Assembly (NCBI RefSeq): GCF_004123805.1
Contig: NZ_RWJX01000012.1
Span: 1-64,000 of the forward strand
DNA from: Cellulomonas endophytica
Lineage (GTDB): Bacteria > Actinomycetota > Actinomycetes > Actinomycetales > Cellulomonadaceae
Direction of reading: 5' to 3'
DNA length: 64,000 nucleotides
Within the stretch, counting starts at the first letter, position 1. Each line of letters starts with the position of its first letter. Positions 22,024 to 34,816 of the stretch are shown here, piece after piece. A program made the position numbers and the translations under genes. Below the pieces are notes generated by a model. That model did no database searches. It was not told the origin of the DNA and was given only the letters and a program-made list of their open reading frames with translations.

Positions 22024-22029
22024 AGGGTA
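22024..22029 (-). promoter_or_regulatory. -10 element of leaderless uvrC
   Basis: TACCCT on the minus strand is followed by 6 nt and then the uvrC ATG. Transcription would start at or next to the A of the start codon. No Shine-Dalgarno sequence is present. Confidence 0.6.
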
Positions 22030-22166
22030 GGCCGGGTCGCCGACACGTCCGGACGCGGGCCCCGTCCGGGCTCAGGTCCGGGGTGCCCCGCCCGCCTCCG
22101 CCGGACCGGGGACCGATGGCTGCGTGCGGCCGCCGACCGGCACTCCCCTCCGCGGGCCGGCCCCTC

Positions 22167-22172
22167 TAGGGT
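22167..22172 (+). promoter_or_regulatory. -10 element of leaderless OsmC-family gene
   Basis: TAGGGT is followed by 7 nt and the GTG at 22180. No ribosome site is present, which supports the leaderless reading and fixes the start codon. Confidence 0.6.
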
Positions 22173-22179
22173 CGGCCCC

Positions 22180-22785
22180 GTGGCCCTCGACGACGCCGTG
22201 CCCGACGGGCGGCTGCACCTCTACCGCCCGCTCCTGCGCTGGACGGGCGCACGCGGCACCGGCACGTCCGGGTACCGCGCGTACGGCCGCGACCACGAGG
22301 TGCACGGCGGCGACCGGCCCGTCGTCCTGGGCAGCTCCGACCCGGCCTTCCGGGGCGACGCCGACCGCTGGTCGCCCGAGGACCTCCTCGTCGCGTCCCT
22401 CGCCCAGTGCCACATGCTCTGGTTCCTCCACCTCGCCGCCGAGGCGGGCGTGGTGGTGACCGCCTACACGGACGCACCGGAGGGCCGGATGGTGGAGGAG
22501 CCCTCCGGCGCGGGCCGGTTCGTGGGGGTGGAGCTGCGGCCCGCGGTCACCGTGCGGGAGCCGGCACCCGCCGCTCCCGTGGCCGGTCGCCGCACGGCCG
22601 CCGGCGAGGACCATGACCACGCCGGCGACGTCCCCGGCGACGACGCCGCCGACGGTCCCGACGACGGGCTGCGTGCCCGGCTCGGCGAGCTCCACGCCCG
22701 CGCGCACGAGAGGTGCTTCATCGCCCGCAGCGTGGCGTTCCCGGTGACGCACCGGCCGGCCGAACCCGTGCGCTCGACCGGCTGA
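22180..22785 (+). CDS. OsmC/Ohr-family thiol peroxidase-like protein
   Basis: 201 residues. The OsmC fold is indicated by SPEDLLVASLAQCHMLWFL (Cys77) and a second Cys179 in HERCFIARSVAFPV. In OsmC and Ohr two such cysteines reduce organic hydroperoxides. An acidic, His/Asp-rich insertion (about 128-163) sits between the two halves and is not typical. The gene is divergent from uvrC. Oxidative-stress defence is a reasonable role, but the substrate is unknown. Confidence 0.88.
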   Translation: MALDDAVPDGRLHLYRPLLRWTGARGTGTSGYRAYGRDHEVHGGDRPVVLGSSDPAFRGDADRWSPEDLLVASLAQCHMLWFLHLAAEAGVVVTAYTDAPEGRMVEEPSGAGRFVGVELRPAVTVREPAPAAPVAGRRTAAGEDHDHAGDVPGDDAADGPDDGLRARLGELHARAHERCFIARSVAFPVTHRPAEPVRSTG

Positions 22786-22855
22786 CGGCCTCGCCCGGCC
22801 CGCAGGGGGCCGCCGGTCCGCAGCCGGCCGCCCGCCCCTCGGGCGCGGCCCCTCC

Positions 22856-25723
<2,868 letters not shown>

Positions 25724-25730
25724 GGCGCCG

Positions 25731-25736
25731 AGTCTA
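25731..25736 (-). promoter_or_regulatory. -10 element of leaderless uvrA
   Basis: TAGACT on the minus strand is followed by 7 nt and the GTG start at 25723. Confidence 0.65.
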
Positions 25737-25754
25737 CGTCGCCCCTCCGACACG

Positions 25755-25770
25755 TCGCACACGTGTTCGA
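25755..25770. promoter_or_regulatory. LexA (SOS) box upstream of uvrA
   Basis: Read on the minus strand the 16-mer is TCGAACACGTGTGCGA. It differs from the actinobacterial consensus TCGAAC-N4-GTTCGA at one position. It covers the -35 region of the uvrA promoter, where LexA would block polymerase. It could also affect the divergent GH15 gene, whose start is 119 bp away. Confidence 0.72.
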
Positions 25771-25888
25771 CCCCGGCAGGGGCCTGCGGCGCCACCGCGG
25801 CGTCGGTCCGGCGGGAGCCCGGGCCCGTCCGCCCGTCGGGGCGGCGTGCCGGTGTGCCGCCGCCCGGCAGCAGCCGCATGCTGTGCCC

Positions 25889-27832
25889 GTGCCCCGCCCG
25901 ACGCCCGTCCCCCCGCCCTGGGACGCCCCCGCGCCCATCGGCGACTACGCGGTGCTCGGCGACGGCCGCACCGCCGCCCTCGTCTCCCGCCACGGCTCCG
26001 TCGACTGGCTGTGCCTGCCCCGCTTCGACTCCGCCGCGTCCTTCGCCGCGCTCCTCGGCGACCCGGGTCACGGGCGCTGGCTCCTCACGGTGCCGGACGC
26101 CACCGCGGTCGAGCGGCGGTACGAGAGCGACTCGTTCGTCCTCGAGACCCGGTACACCTCCCCCACGGGCACGGCCCTCGTGCGCGAGGCGATGCCCCTG
26201 GGGGACGGCCGCGCCGACGTCGTCCGCGTCGTGACCTGCCTGACCGGCACCGTGACGGTGGAGCACGAGTGGGTCGTGCGCTTCGGCTACGGCGCCGTCC
26301 GCCCGTGGGTGCACCACGTCCGCGACGACGAGGGGCTCGACACCATCCGCGCCATCGCGGGCCCGGACTCCCTCGTCCTGCGCGGCGACCGCCTGCCCAC
26401 CCCCCAGGGCGACCGGCACGCCGACCGCTTCACCCTCGCCGCCGGCGAGAAGGTCGGGCTCACCGTCACGTGGACGCCGTCGTGGGAGCCCATCCCGCCG
26501 CGGCTGCCCGAGCGCCAGCGGCTGGACCAGACCGCGGGCGCCTGGCAGGAGTGGGTCGCCTCGGGCCGCCCCGACAGGCTGCACCGCGACGCCGTGGTCC
26601 GCTCCCTGCTCGTCCTGCGGCTGCTCACGGACTCCGAGACGGGCGGGATCGTGGCCGCCGCGACGATGGCCCTGCCCGAGGACCCGGGCGGCGAGCGCAA
26701 CTGGGACTACCGCTACTGCTGGCTGCGCGACGCGGCGATGACGCTCGAGGCGCTGCTCGAGCAGGGCTACGCCGACGAGGCCACGCGCTGGCGCGACTGG
26801 CTGCTGCGGGCCGTCGCCGGCGACCCCTCGGACCTGCAGATCATGTACCGCACCGACGGCGGGCGGGACCTGGTCGAGCGCGAGCTGCCGCACCTGCCCG
26901 GGTACGCCGGGTCCCGCCCCGTGCGGATCGGCAACGCGGCCGTGGCCCAGCGCCAGCACGACGTCCTCGGCGAGGTGATGCTCGCCCTCGAGGCCGCGCG
27001 CGAGGGCGGGCTCGAGGAGTCCGAGGACTCCTGGTCGCTGCAGCGCCACCTCGTCGACGACCTCGCGGACCACTGGCGCGTCCCCGACCGCGGGATCTGG
27101 GAGGTGCGCGGGCCGCAGCAGCACTTCGTGCACTCCAAGGTCATGTCCTGGGCGGCCTTCGACTGCGCCGTCCGGGCCGTCGAGCAGCACGGGCTCGACG
27201 GGCCCGTGGACCGGTGGCGCACGGAACGCGCGGCCGTCCACGCGGAGGTGCTCGAGCACGGCTTCGACCCGGGGCGGGGCACCTTCGTCCAGCACTACGG
27301 CGCGACGCACACCGACGCGGCGCTCCTCGCCATCCCCGCCACCGGCTTCCTGCCGGCCGACGACCCGCGCGTGGCGGGCACCATCCGTGCCGTGCGGGAG
27401 GAGCTCGAGGTCGCCCCCGGCCTCCTGCGCCGGTACCGCACGGACCGCGCGGACGACGGCCTGGCCGGGGCGGAGCACGCGTTCCTCGCCTGCTCCTTCT
27501 GGCTCGCCGACGCGCTCGCCCGGGCCGGCGACACCGACGCCGCGGCGGAGGTGCTCGACGCCCTCGTGCCCCTCGGCGGGCACCTCGGGCTGCTGGCGGA
27601 GGAGTACGACCCGGCCAGCGGGTCCATGCTCGGCAACGTGCCGCAGGCGCTGTCGCACCTCGCCCTCGTGCGCGCGGTGCACTCCCTCCGCCTCGCGCGC
27701 GAGGGCCGCCCGCGAGGGCGCTCGGAGGCCGCCCCGGTCACGGGCGACCCCGCCGCGGGTCCCGACGAGGGCCGGGCCGTCGCCGTCGCGCTCCCCGCGG
27801 GCGACCCCGTGCCGGCGGCGAGCGCGCCGTGA
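25889..27832 (+). CDS. Glycoside hydrolase family 15 protein (glucoamylase/trehalase-like)
   Basis: 647 residues. It has an N-terminal beta-sandwich ([32 protein letters not shown]) and a C-terminal (alpha/alpha)6 barrel with [16 protein letters not shown]. That block carries the RD motif of actinobacterial GH15 trehalases and glucoamylases. There is no signal peptide, so it is cytoplasmic, and alpha,alpha-trehalose is the best-guess substrate. GTG at 25889 is chosen; CATGCT 6 nt upstream may be a -10. The Gly/Arg/Pro tail after residue 610 is not conserved. The stop overlaps the next start. Confidence 0.88.
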   Translation: MPRPTPVPPPWDAPAPIGDYAVLGDGRTAALVSRHGSVDWLCLPRFDSAASFAALLGDPGHGRWLLTVPDATAVERRYESDSFVLETRYTSPTGTALVREAMPLGDGRADVVRVVTCLTGTVTVEHEWVVRFGYGAVRPWVHHVRDDEGLDTIRAIAGPDSLVLRGDRLPTPQGDRHADRFTLAAGEKVGLTVTWTPSWEPIPPRLPERQRLDQTAGAWQEWVASGRPDRLHRDAVVRSLLVLRLLTDSETGGIVAAATMALPEDPGGERNWDYRYCWLRDAAMTLEALLEQGYADEATRWRDWLLRAVAGDPSDLQIMYRTDGGRDLVERELPHLPGYAGSRPVRIGNAAVAQRQHDVLGEVMLALEAAREGGLEESEDSWSLQRHLVDDLADHWRVPDRGIWEVRGPQQHFVHSKVMSWAAFDCAVRAVEQHGLDGPVDRWRTERAAVHAEVLEHGFDPGRGTFVQHYGATHTDAALLAIPATGFLPADDPRVAGTIRAVREELEVAPGLLRRYRTDRADDGLAGAEHAFLACSFWLADALARAGDTDAAAEVLDALVPLGGHLGLLAEEYDPASGSMLGNVPQALSHLALVRAVHSLRLAREGRPRGRSEAAPVTGDPAAGPDEGRAVAVALPAGDPVPAASAP

Positions 27833-28572
27833 CGGGCCGGGAGGCGGCCGGCCGGCCGGCGCCCGTGCCTCGCACGGGGCCCGCGGAGCCCACGGAGCCC
27901 GTGGGGCCCGCGGGGTCCACGGGCCGGGGCGAGCGGCTCGGCCCCTGGTGGCTGCGGCACGCCGTCGTGGGCCACCTCGGGACGAACGCCTACGTGCTCG
28001 AGCACGCGGCCGACGGCACCCGCGTGCTCGTCGACCCCGGGGCGGAGCCGGCGCGGCTGCTCGCGCTGCTCGACGAGGGCGGCCCGCGACCCGCCGACCG
28101 CCCGGGGCGGCGGCTCGACCTCGTCGTGGTGACGCACCGGCACGCGGACCACCTCGACGCGCTCGCCGCGGTGGTCGCCGCGACGGGCGCCCCGGTGGCG
28201 GCGGGCCGGGACGACGCCGATGCCGTCACCGCCGCCACGGGCGTCCGGGTCGACGTCCGGCTCGCGGACGGCGACCTCCTCCCGGTGCCGGCGGACCCGC
28301 CGCAGGTCGTCGAGCTCCGGGGGCACACACCGGGGTCGGTCGCGCTCGTCGTGGGCGGGGCCCACCTCCTCACGGGCGACTCCCTGTTCCCGGGCGGGGT
28401 CGGCGCGACGGGCGGCGACCCGGAGCGGTTCGGGCTCCTCCTGGCCGACGTCGAGGAGCGCGTCTTCGCCCGCTTCGACGACGCGACGACCGTGCACCCC
28501 GGCCACGGCCGGCCGACCACCCTCGGCGCCGAGCGCCCCGGGCTGCCCGCCTGGCGCGCCCGCGGCTGGTAG
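27829..28572 (+). CDS. MBL-fold metallohydrolase
   Basis: 247 residues. The metallo-beta-lactamase fold shows the metal motif [13 protein letters not shown], a later GHTPGSVAL His, the LLTGDSLF Asp and VHPGHG near the end. It resembles glyoxalase II-like hydrolases, but the substrate is unknown. The first His of HxHxDH is kept. The GTG overlaps the GH15 stop (GTGA), so the two are co-transcribed. A Pro/Gly-rich segment of about 35 residues precedes the domain. Confidence 0.88.
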   Translation: MTGREAAGRPAPVPRTGPAEPTEPVGPAGSTGRGERLGPWWLRHAVVGHLGTNAYVLEHAADGTRVLVDPGAEPARLLALLDEGGPRPADRPGRRLDLVVVTHRHADHLDALAAVVAATGAPVAAGRDDADAVTAATGVRVDVRLADGDLLPVPADPPQVVELRGHTPGSVALVVGGAHLLTGDSLFPGGVGATGGDPERFGLLLADVEERVFARFDDATTVHPGHGRPTTLGAERPGLPAWRARGW

Positions 28573-28642
28573 CCCCCGACGGAGCCGCGCGCGTCGCCGG
28601 CGGAGGCGCGGCGCGGAGCCCGGCTCCCCTCCGACCGGCGCC

Positions 28643-29812
28643 TCAGGCGCGGGGCGGGCCCAGCACCGAGGTGGCCAGGGTGGCGTGCGCCGACTCGTCG
28701 TCGGAGGGGTGGAACATGCCCGCCAGCACGTCGCGGTACAGCCGGGCCAGCTCGCTGCCGCTGCGGTAGGCGCTGCCCCCCGCGACGCGGATCGCCCCGT
28801 CGACGACCACGCGGGCCGTCTCGGTCGCGCGCACCTTGAGGCCGACGAGCTGCGCGAACCACCGCGCGCCGTGGTCGGCGCCCTCGTCGACGTCCCGCGC
28901 GAGCGCGTACAGGCCGAGCTCGGCGCCGTCCTGCGCCATCGCGGCGTCGGCGAGGCGCCAGCGGATGTCGGGGTCCTGGTCCAGGGTGCGGCCGTCGTGC
29001 TTCATCGACGTGCGTCGCTGCGCCGCCTCGACGCCGAGCTCCAGGGCACGCCGCCCGATGCCCGTGTAGACGGCGGCGAGCAGCGTCTCGAAGACCGCGA
29101 ACAGCGCGAAGACGAAGGGGTCGGCGCTCGGCCCGACCGGCAGGCGCCGGTAGACCCACTCCGGCGGCGCCTCCGCCCCGTCGAGCACCGTCGTGCGGGA
29201 CTGGGTGGCGCGCATGCCGAGCGTGTCCCAGTCGTCGCGCGTGGAGACGCCCGGGCTCGTGCGCGGCACGACGCCGTGGACCAGGCGGGGGCCGTCGGGG
29301 TCGTCCTCGTCGAGGCCGAAGGTCGCCAGCCGCGTCCACACCGGCGCGAGGGTCGTGAAGATCTTCGTGCCCGTGTAGCGGTAGCCGCCCTCGGGCGTCC
29401 GCTCCGCGCGCGTGCGGGACCCGAACATCACCAGGTCGTTGCCCGCCTCCGAGTTGCCGAAGGCGAAGACCTCACCGGCGGCGGCCTCGCGCAGGAGGAA
29501 CTCCACCGTCGCGTCGCCGTGCTCGACGAGCCACGCGGCCAGACCGGTCACGACGAGGTGCATGTTCACGGCGAGGGCGGTGGCCGGCGCCGCCGCCGCG
29601 AGCCGCACCTGCTCGCGCGCCACCGCCTCCAGGCCGAGGCCGGCGCCGCCGAGCCGCTCCGGCACGAACGCGGTGAGGTAGCCCGCCGCGACGAGCTCGG
29701 CGAGGTCCTCGTGCGGGAAGGCGTTGTCGCGGTCGAGGTCGGCGGCGCGCCCGTGCACGCGGGCGAGGAGGTCGTCGGGGAGCAGGCGGGCGTGGCGGTC
29801 GGTGCCGGGCAT
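28643..29812 (-). CDS. Acyl-CoA dehydrogenase family protein
   Basis: 389 residues. The three-part fold is visible: N-terminal helices (PHEDLAELVAAGYLTAF), a middle beta domain with the FAD loop around FAFGNSEAGNDLVMFG and KIFTTLAPVW, and a C-terminal helical domain. The C-terminal end VVVDGAIRVAGGSAY resembles the nitroalkane/sulfur acyl-CoA dehydrogenase-like group more than classical beta-oxidation enzymes. The substrate is unknown. ATG at 29812 follows GTGAGGG. CAGAGT 6 nt upstream may alternatively be a leaderless -10. Confidence 0.86.
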   Translation of the reverse strand: MPGTDRHARLLPDDLLARVHGRAADLDRDNAFPHEDLAELVAAGYLTAFVPERLGGAGLGLEAVAREQVRLAAAAPATALAVNMHLVVTGLAAWLVEHGDATVEFLLREAAAGEVFAFGNSEAGNDLVMFGSRTRAERTPEGGYRYTGTKIFTTLAPVWTRLATFGLDEDDPDGPRLVHGVVPRTSPGVSTRDDWDTLGMRATQSRTTVLDGAEAPPEWVYRRLPVGPSADPFVFALFAVFETLLAAVYTGIGRRALELGVEAAQRRTSMKHDGRTLDQDPDIRWRLADAAMAQDGAELGLYALARDVDEGADHGARWFAQLVGLKVRATETARVVVDGAIRVAGGSAYRSGSELARLYRDVLAGMFHPSDDESAHATLATSVLGPPRA

Positions 29813-29914
29813 GCCCTCACTCTGCCACCGGAGGGCGACGCCCCCGCCCTGCACCGCGACCCCCGGGACGGGCCCTGCGCGCCGGGACCGGGCCCTGCTG
29901 CCAGGATGGCCCGC

Positions 29915-30208
29915 ATGCCGATCTACGCCGTCCAGTACACCTACGACGAGCGCACCGACGTGCGCGACGAGGTCCGCCCCGAGCACCGCGCCTGGCTCCG
30001 GGACCTCGCCGACGCCGGCGGGGTGCTGGGCTCCGGCCCCTTCGTCGACGGCGACCCCGCGGGCGCGCTGCTCGTCCTGCGGGCCGACGACCGCGACCTG
30101 CTCGACGAGCTCCTGCGGCAGGACCCGTTCCACCGCCACGGCGTCGTCGCCCGGACGGACGTGCGGGAGTGGACGCCGATCATCGGCCCGTGGAGCCGCG
30201 ACCTCTGA
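29915..30208 (+). CDS. YciI-family protein
   Basis: 97 residues with the dimeric ferredoxin-like YciI fold (MPIYAVQYTYDE...RPEHRAWLRDLADAG, later DDRDLLDELLRQDPF). Family members carry a conserved His-Asp pair, but most have no assigned reaction. ATG at 29915 follows CAGGAT by 7 nt; a Met 9 nt upstream is the alternative start. It is divergent from the acyl-CoA dehydrogenase. Confidence 0.85.
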   Translation: MPIYAVQYTYDERTDVRDEVRPEHRAWLRDLADAGGVLGSGPFVDGDPAGALLVLRADDRDLLDELLRQDPFHRHGVVARTDVREWTPIIGPWSRDL

Positions 30209-30274
30209 CGCGGGTGCCGCCGGGGCCGACGGGTCCCCCGCCAGGTCCGCCGACGGGCCCGTGGGCACGACCGG

Positions 30275-31258
30275 TCACGGCCGGACGCGGGACTCCCGGC
30301 GGACCTTGAGCAGGCTCGCGGCCGTGGCCGTGCCGAGCGCCACGACGATGAAGGCCAGCGACAGCCAGATGGGCACCGTCGGGACCGGGATCTCCTCGCC
30401 GCCGTTCAGGAACGGCAGGCTGTTCGTCGCCAGCGCCTCGAGCACGAGGTCGACGCCGATGAAGGCGAGCACGGCGGACAGCCCCAGCGGCAGGTACTCG
30501 AGCCGGTCGAGGAGGCCGCCGAGCAGGAAGTACAGCTGCCGCAGACCCATGAGGGCGAACACGTTGGCCGTGAAGACGAGGAAGGGGTCCTGCGTCAGGC
30601 CGAAGATCGCCGGGATGGAGTCGAACGCGAAGAGCACGTCCGTGGTCCCGATCGCGACGAACACGACGAGCAGGGGCGTGAAGACCCTCCGCCCGTCGAC
30701 GACGGTGCGCACCGCGCCGCCGGCGTACTCCTTCGACATCGGCAGCACGCGACCCGCCGCCCGGACGACCGCGTTGTCGCGGTACTCGTCCTCCTCGCCC
30801 CCGCCGCGGGCCAGCTTCACGGCCGTGACCACGAGGAACGCGCCGAACAGGTAGAAGACCCAGGTGAACTGCTCGATGACGGCCGCGCCGGCGAGGATGA
30901 AGCCGGCCCGCAGGAGCAGCGCGAGCACGATGCCGACCATCAGCACGCGCTGCTGCTGCTCCCGCGGCACGGCGAACCGGCCCATGATGAGGACGAAGAC
31001 GAACAGGTTGTCCAGCGACAGGCTGTACTCCGTCAGCCAGCCGGCCACGAACTCCTGCGCGGGCTGCCCGCCCCCGACCGCCCAGACGGCCGCCGCGAAG
31101 ACGAGCGCGAGGGCCACGTACACGCCGATCCACGCCGCGCACTCCCGGGGGGACGGGACGTGCGGACGGGCACGGACGAGGACGAGGTCGACGAGCAGGA
31201 TCGCGACGACCGCGACCAGCGTGACGGCCTGGAAGGTGCCGGGCAGCTCGTGGGTCAC
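30275..31258 (-). CDS. TerC-family integral membrane protein (distal copy)
   Basis: 327 residues with about nine transmembrane helices. The TerC core SLDNLFVFVLIM and the second Asp motif VLFAFDSIPAIFGLTQDPF are intact. TerC/Alx proteins are linked to Mn2+ export and metallation of secreted enzymes. The GTG overlaps the stop of the proximal copy. The pair is therefore one operon, and both fall under the riboswitch upstream of the first gene. The two copies are clearly paralogues with different loop sequences. Confidence 0.93.
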   Translation of the reverse strand: MTHELPGTFQAVTLVAVVAILLVDLVLVRARPHVPSPRECAAWIGVYVALALVFAAAVWAVGGGQPAQEFVAGWLTEYSLSLDNLFVFVLIMGRFAVPREQQQRVLMVGIVLALLLRAGFILAGAAVIEQFTWVFYLFGAFLVVTAVKLARGGGEEDEYRDNAVVRAAGRVLPMSKEYAGGAVRTVVDGRRVFTPLLVVFVAIGTTDVLFAFDSIPAIFGLTQDPFLVFTANVFALMGLRQLYFLLGGLLDRLEYLPLGLSAVLAFIGVDLVLEALATNSLPFLNGGEEIPVPTVPIWLSLAFIVVALGTATAASLLKVRRESRVRP

Positions 31259-32328
31259 CGGCGGGCGCTGCCCGTCGGCTCGTCGTCCTTGTGGGCGCTC
31301 GGGTCGGCGCCGGTGCCCGGGCGGGCGGCCGAGCCCTCCGCCTGCGCGACGGTCGCCGCGCGGTCGCGACGGTCCTTCCACAGGCTGGCGAAGGTCGTGA
31401 CCGCCAGGATCCCGACGATGACGCCGAGCGACACGGACGTGGTGACCTCCGGGATCGCGGTGATGTGCTCGCCGCCGTTGATGAACGGCACCTCGTTGGT
31501 GTGCATGGCGTGGATGACGAGCTTCGCGCCGATGAAGGCGAGGATCGCGCCGAGGCCGTAGGACAGGTAGACGAGGCGGTCGAGCAGCCCGTCGATGAGG
31601 AAGAACAGCTGGCGCAGGCCCAGGAGCGAGAAGGCGTTCGCGGTGAAGACGAGGAACGTCTCCTGCGTCAGGCCGAAGATGGCGGGGATCGAGTCGACCG
31701 CGAAGATGACGTCGGCGGTGCCGATCGCGATCATGACGAGCAGCATCGGCGTGAAGAACCGCTTGCCGTCGATGCGCGTCGTCATGCGGTCCTGGACGAA
31801 GTCGTCCGTCGTCGGGATGAACCGCCGCATGAAGCGCAGCGCGCCCGGCTCGTGGTACTCGTCCTCGTGGCCGGCGCCGGACTTGATCTGCGTGTACGCC
31901 GTGTAGATGAGGAACGCGCCGAAGACGTAGAAGATCCAGCTGAAGTTCTCGACGAGCGCTGCGCCGACGAGGATGAACACCGTCCGCAGCACCAGCGCGA
32001 TGGTGATGCCGATGAGCAGCACCTTCTGCTGGTACTGCCGCGGCACGCGGAACGCGGCCATGATCAGCACGAACACGAAGAGGTTGTCGACCGACAGGCT
32101 CTTCTCGGTGATGTAGCCGGCGAAGTACTCCCCGCCGTACTGGGCGCCGGCGAAGAGCCAGACGCCGACGCCGAACACCACGGCGATCGCCACGTAGGCG
32201 AGCGACCACATGCCCGACTCGCGCAGCGTCGGCTCGTGCGCGTGGCGCACGTGGCCGACGTAGTCGACGGCCAGCATCGCGAGGATGCCGGCGATGGTGG
32301 CACCCCAGACCCAGACGGGGACGTCCAT
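31255..32328 (-). CDS. TerC-family integral membrane protein (proximal copy)
   Basis: 357 residues and about nine transmembrane helices. It has SVDNLFVFVLIM and VIFAVDSIPAIFGLTQETF, the two acidic motifs thought to line the metal path. The C-terminal 35 residues are polar and cytoplasmic. The ATG at 32328 has GAAGGAG 10 nt upstream. The long 5' leader contains a yybP-ykoY Mn2+ aptamer, so expression should rise with intracellular manganese and the pair probably exports Mn2+. Confidence 0.94.
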   Translation of the reverse strand: MDVPVWVWGATIAGILAMLAVDYVGHVRHAHEPTLRESGMWSLAYVAIAVVFGVGVWLFAGAQYGGEYFAGYITEKSLSVDNLFVFVLIMAAFRVPRQYQQKVLLIGITIALVLRTVFILVGAALVENFSWIFYVFGAFLIYTAYTQIKSGAGHEDEYHEPGALRFMRRFIPTTDDFVQDRMTTRIDGKRFFTPMLLVMIAIGTADVIFAVDSIPAIFGLTQETFLVFTANAFSLLGLRQLFFLIDGLLDRLVYLSYGLGAILAFIGAKLVIHAMHTNEVPFINGGEHITAIPEVTTSVSLGVIVGILAVTTFASLWKDRRDRAATVAQAEGSAARPGTGADPSAHKDDEPTGSARR

Positions 32329-32365
32329 GGGCACAGTTCTCCTTCGGTCAGGTACGGCTGATCGA

Positions 32366-32490
32366 TGGAGGTCTCTTCCGCTCATCGCCCGACGTCCCCG
32401 GGGGGACGTGGGGCGGGCAGAGCCGACGGCACCGGGCAGGCGTCTTCACCGACCGTGATGACGATGCCGTCGCGGGGAGTACTCCCCTCC
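32366..32490 (-). ncRNA. yybP-ykoY (Mn2+) riboswitch upstream of tandem terC genes
   Basis: On the minus strand GGAGGGGAGUAC begins at 32490, the conserved P1-L1 motif. The L3 motif CGUCAUCACG lies at 32463-32454, and GAGACCUCC (32375-32367) closes P1 by pairing with GGAGG. Family knowledge: this class senses Mn2+ through the docked L1 and L3 loops and commonly precedes terC/alx or mntP genes. The predicted transcript start coincides with the first base of the aptamer. Confidence 0.87.
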
Positions 32491-32497
32491 GCAGACC

Positions 32498-32503
32498 AGG
32501 GTA
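32498..32503 (-). promoter_or_regulatory. -10 element of the riboswitch-terC transcript
   Basis: TACCCT on the minus strand lies 7 nt before the first aptamer base, giving a leader of about 160 nt before the terC ATG. Confidence 0.55.
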
Positions 32504-32646
32504 CGGGACGCCGGCGGCGGGACGCGCGTCCGCCCCGGGGTGAGGGTGGTCACCCCGGGACGGGCGCACGGTCGCGGGCGGTCCCGCGTCGACCCTCCGC
32601 CGGCCGGGCCGACGCGGTGCCCGTCCCGGCGGCGGCTCGGCCCGGC

Positions 32647-34752
32647 TCAGGCCGTCGCCGACTGCATCTGGCGGAGCTCCTTCTTCAGGCCCGAGATCTC
32701 GTCGCGCAGCCGGGCCGCCAGCTCGAACTGCAGCTCGGCGGCGGCGGCGTGCATCTGGTCGCTCAGCTCGTGGATGAGCTCGGCCAGCTCGCCCGACGCG
32801 GCGCCGGCCAGCTTCGCGCGCTCCGACCGGTGCGTGTCCTTGGAGCTGAAGCCCGGGACCGGCGCCTTGCCGCGGCTGGCCTGCCGCCCGGCCCCGCCCA
32901 GCAGCTCCGCGGTGTCGGCGTCCTCCCGTGCGAGCAGGTCGGTGATGTCGTTGATGCGCTTGCGCAGCGGCTGGGGGTCCACCCCGTGCAAGGTGTTGTA
33001 GGCGACCTGCTTCTCGCGGCGGCGCTCCGTCTCCTCGATCGCCTGCGCCATGCTCGGCGTGATCCGGTCCGCGTACATGTGGACCTCGCCCGAGACGTTG
33101 CGGGCGGCACGGCCGATGGTCTGGATCAGCGAGGTCCCCGAGCGCAGGAAGCCCTCCTTGTCCGCGTCGAGGATCGCCACGAGCGAGACCTCCGGCAGGT
33201 CGAGGCCCTCGCGCAGCAGGTTGATGCCGACGAGCACGTCGTACTCGCCCATCCGGAGCTCGCGGAGCAGCTCCACGCGGCGCAGCGTGTCGACCTCCGA
33301 GTGGAGGTACCGCACACGGACCCCCTTCTCGAGGAGGTAGTCCGTGAGGTCCTCGGACATCTTCTTCGTCAGGGTCGTCACCAGCACGCGCTCGTCCTTC
33401 GCGACGCGCTCGTGGATCTCGCCGAGCAGGTCGTCGATCTGGCCCTTCGTCGGCTTCACGACCACGTGCGGGTCGACGAGCCCCGTCGGCCGGATGATCT
33501 GCTCGACGACGCCGTCCGACTGGGACAGCTCGTACGAGCCGGGCGTGGCCGACAGGTAGACGGTCTGCCCGATGCGCTCGACGAACTCCTCCCACCGCAG
33601 CGGACGGTTGTCGATCGCGCTCGGCAGCCGGAACCCGTGATCGACGAGGGCCCGCTTGCGCGAGCGGTCGCCCTCGTACATCGCGCCGATCTGAGGCACC
33701 GTGACGTGGGACTCGTCGATGACGAGGAGGAAGTCCTCGGGGAAGTAGTCGATGAGCGTGTTCGGGGCGGAGCCCGGGGTGCGGCCGTCGATGTGCCGCG
33801 AGTAGTTCTCGATCCCCGAGCACGACCCGATCTGGCGCATCATCTCGATGTCGTACGTCGTCCGCATGCGCAGCCGCTGCGCCTCCAGGAGCTTGCCCTG
33901 GCGCTCGAGGTCGGCGAGGCGCTCCTCGAGCTCGATCTCGATCCCGCCGATCGCGCGCTCCATGCGCTCGGGGCCGGCGACGTAGTGCGTCGCCGGGAAG
34001 ACGTGGATCTGCTGCTCCTCGCGCACCACCTCGCCCGTCAGCGGGTGGAGCGTCTGGATGGACTCGATCTCGTCGCCGAACATCTCGATGCGGATCGCCA
34101 GCTCCTCGTACACGGGGATGATCTCCACCGTGTCCCCCCGGACGCGGAACGTCCCGCGGGTGAACGCCACGTCGTTGCGGGTGTACTGCATGGTGACGAA
34201 CTGCCGCAGCAGCAGGTCGCGGTCCAGCACGTCCCCCACGGTCAGCGTGACCATCCGGTCGACGTACTCCTGCGGCGTGCCCAGACCGTAGATGCAGCTC
34301 ACCGTCGCGACCACGATGACGTCGCGACGCGTCAGCAGCGAGCTGGTGGCGGAGTGGCGCAGGCGCTCGACCTCCTCGTTGATGGAGGAGTCCTTCTCGA
34401 TGTACGTGTCCGTCTGCGCGATGTACGCCTCGGGCTGGTAGTAGTCGTAGTACGAGACGAAGTACTCGACGGCGTTGTTCGGCAGCAGCTCGCGGAACTC
34501 CGTGGCGAGCTGCGCCGCGAGGGTCTTGTTCGGGGCCATGACGAGGGTCGGCCGCTGCACCTGCTCGATGAGCCAGGCCGTCGTCGCCGACTTGCCGGTG
34601 CCGGTGGCCCCGAGGAGGACCACGTCCTTCTCCCCGGCGTTGAGGCGGCGGGTGAGGTCGGCGATGGCGGTGGGCTGGTCGCCGGAGGGGGTGTACTCCG
34701 ACTCCACCGTGAACGGGGCCACCGTCCGCTGCAGATCGGTCACTGGGCGCAT
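32647..34752 (-). CDS. uvrB: Excinuclease ABC subunit B
   Basis: 701 residues. UvrB is the helicase-like subunit that verifies damage. Walker A is [11 protein letters not shown] near residue 47. The beta-hairpin ([10 protein letters not shown]), the DEAD-type Walker B ([11 protein letters not shown]), motif VI (QTIGRAARN) and the C-terminal UVR domain (about 660-695) that docks UvrC are all present. The ATG at 34752 (MRPVTD) follows TACGGT by 6 nt, so it is likely leaderless. No LexA box is seen here. Confidence 0.98.
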   Translation of the reverse strand: MRPVTDLQRTVAPFTVESEYTPSGDQPTAIADLTRRLNAGEKDVVLLGATGTGKSATTAWLIEQVQRPTLVMAPNKTLAAQLATEFRELLPNNAVEYFVSYYDYYQPEAYIAQTDTYIEKDSSINEEVERLRHSATSSLLTRRDVIVVATVSCIYGLGTPQEYVDRMVTLTVGDVLDRDLLLRQFVTMQYTRNDVAFTRGTFRVRGDTVEIIPVYEELAIRIEMFGDEIESIQTLHPLTGEVVREEQQIHVFPATHYVAGPERMERAIGGIEIELEERLADLERQGKLLEAQRLRMRTTYDIEMMRQIGSCSGIENYSRHIDGRTPGSAPNTLIDYFPEDFLLVIDESHVTVPQIGAMYEGDRSRKRALVDHGFRLPSAIDNRPLRWEEFVERIGQTVYLSATPGSYELSQSDGVVEQIIRPTGLVDPHVVVKPTKGQIDDLLGEIHERVAKDERVLVTTLTKKMSEDLTDYLLEKGVRVRYLHSEVDTLRRVELLRELRMGEYDVLVGINLLREGLDLPEVSLVAILDADKEGFLRSGTSLIQTIGRAARNVSGEVHMYADRITPSMAQAIEETERRREKQVAYNTLHGVDPQPLRKRINDITDLLAREDADTAELLGGAGRQASRGKAPVPGFSSKDTHRSERAKLAGAASGELAELIHELSDQMHAAAAELQFELAARLRDEISGLKKELRQMQSATA

Positions 34753-34758
34753 GCCCGT

Positions 34759-34764
34759 ACCGTA
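34759..34764 (-). promoter_or_regulatory. -10 element of leaderless uvrB
   Basis: TACGGT on the minus strand, 6 nt before the ATG at 34752. No ribosome-binding site is present. Confidence 0.6.
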
Positions 34765-34816
34765 CGACGGCCCACCGACACGGACCGCCCCGCCCCGCCC
34801 CGCCCCCGACGGGGAC

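Noticed and set aside
22786-22855. Terminator between the OsmC-like gene and uvrA
   Set aside because: Arms of the GC-rich inverted repeat do not pair over more than a few bases without mismatches.
34752-34816. LexA box upstream of uvrB
   Set aside because: No TCGAAC-N4-GTTCGA-like sequence was found, nor near uvrC or polA.
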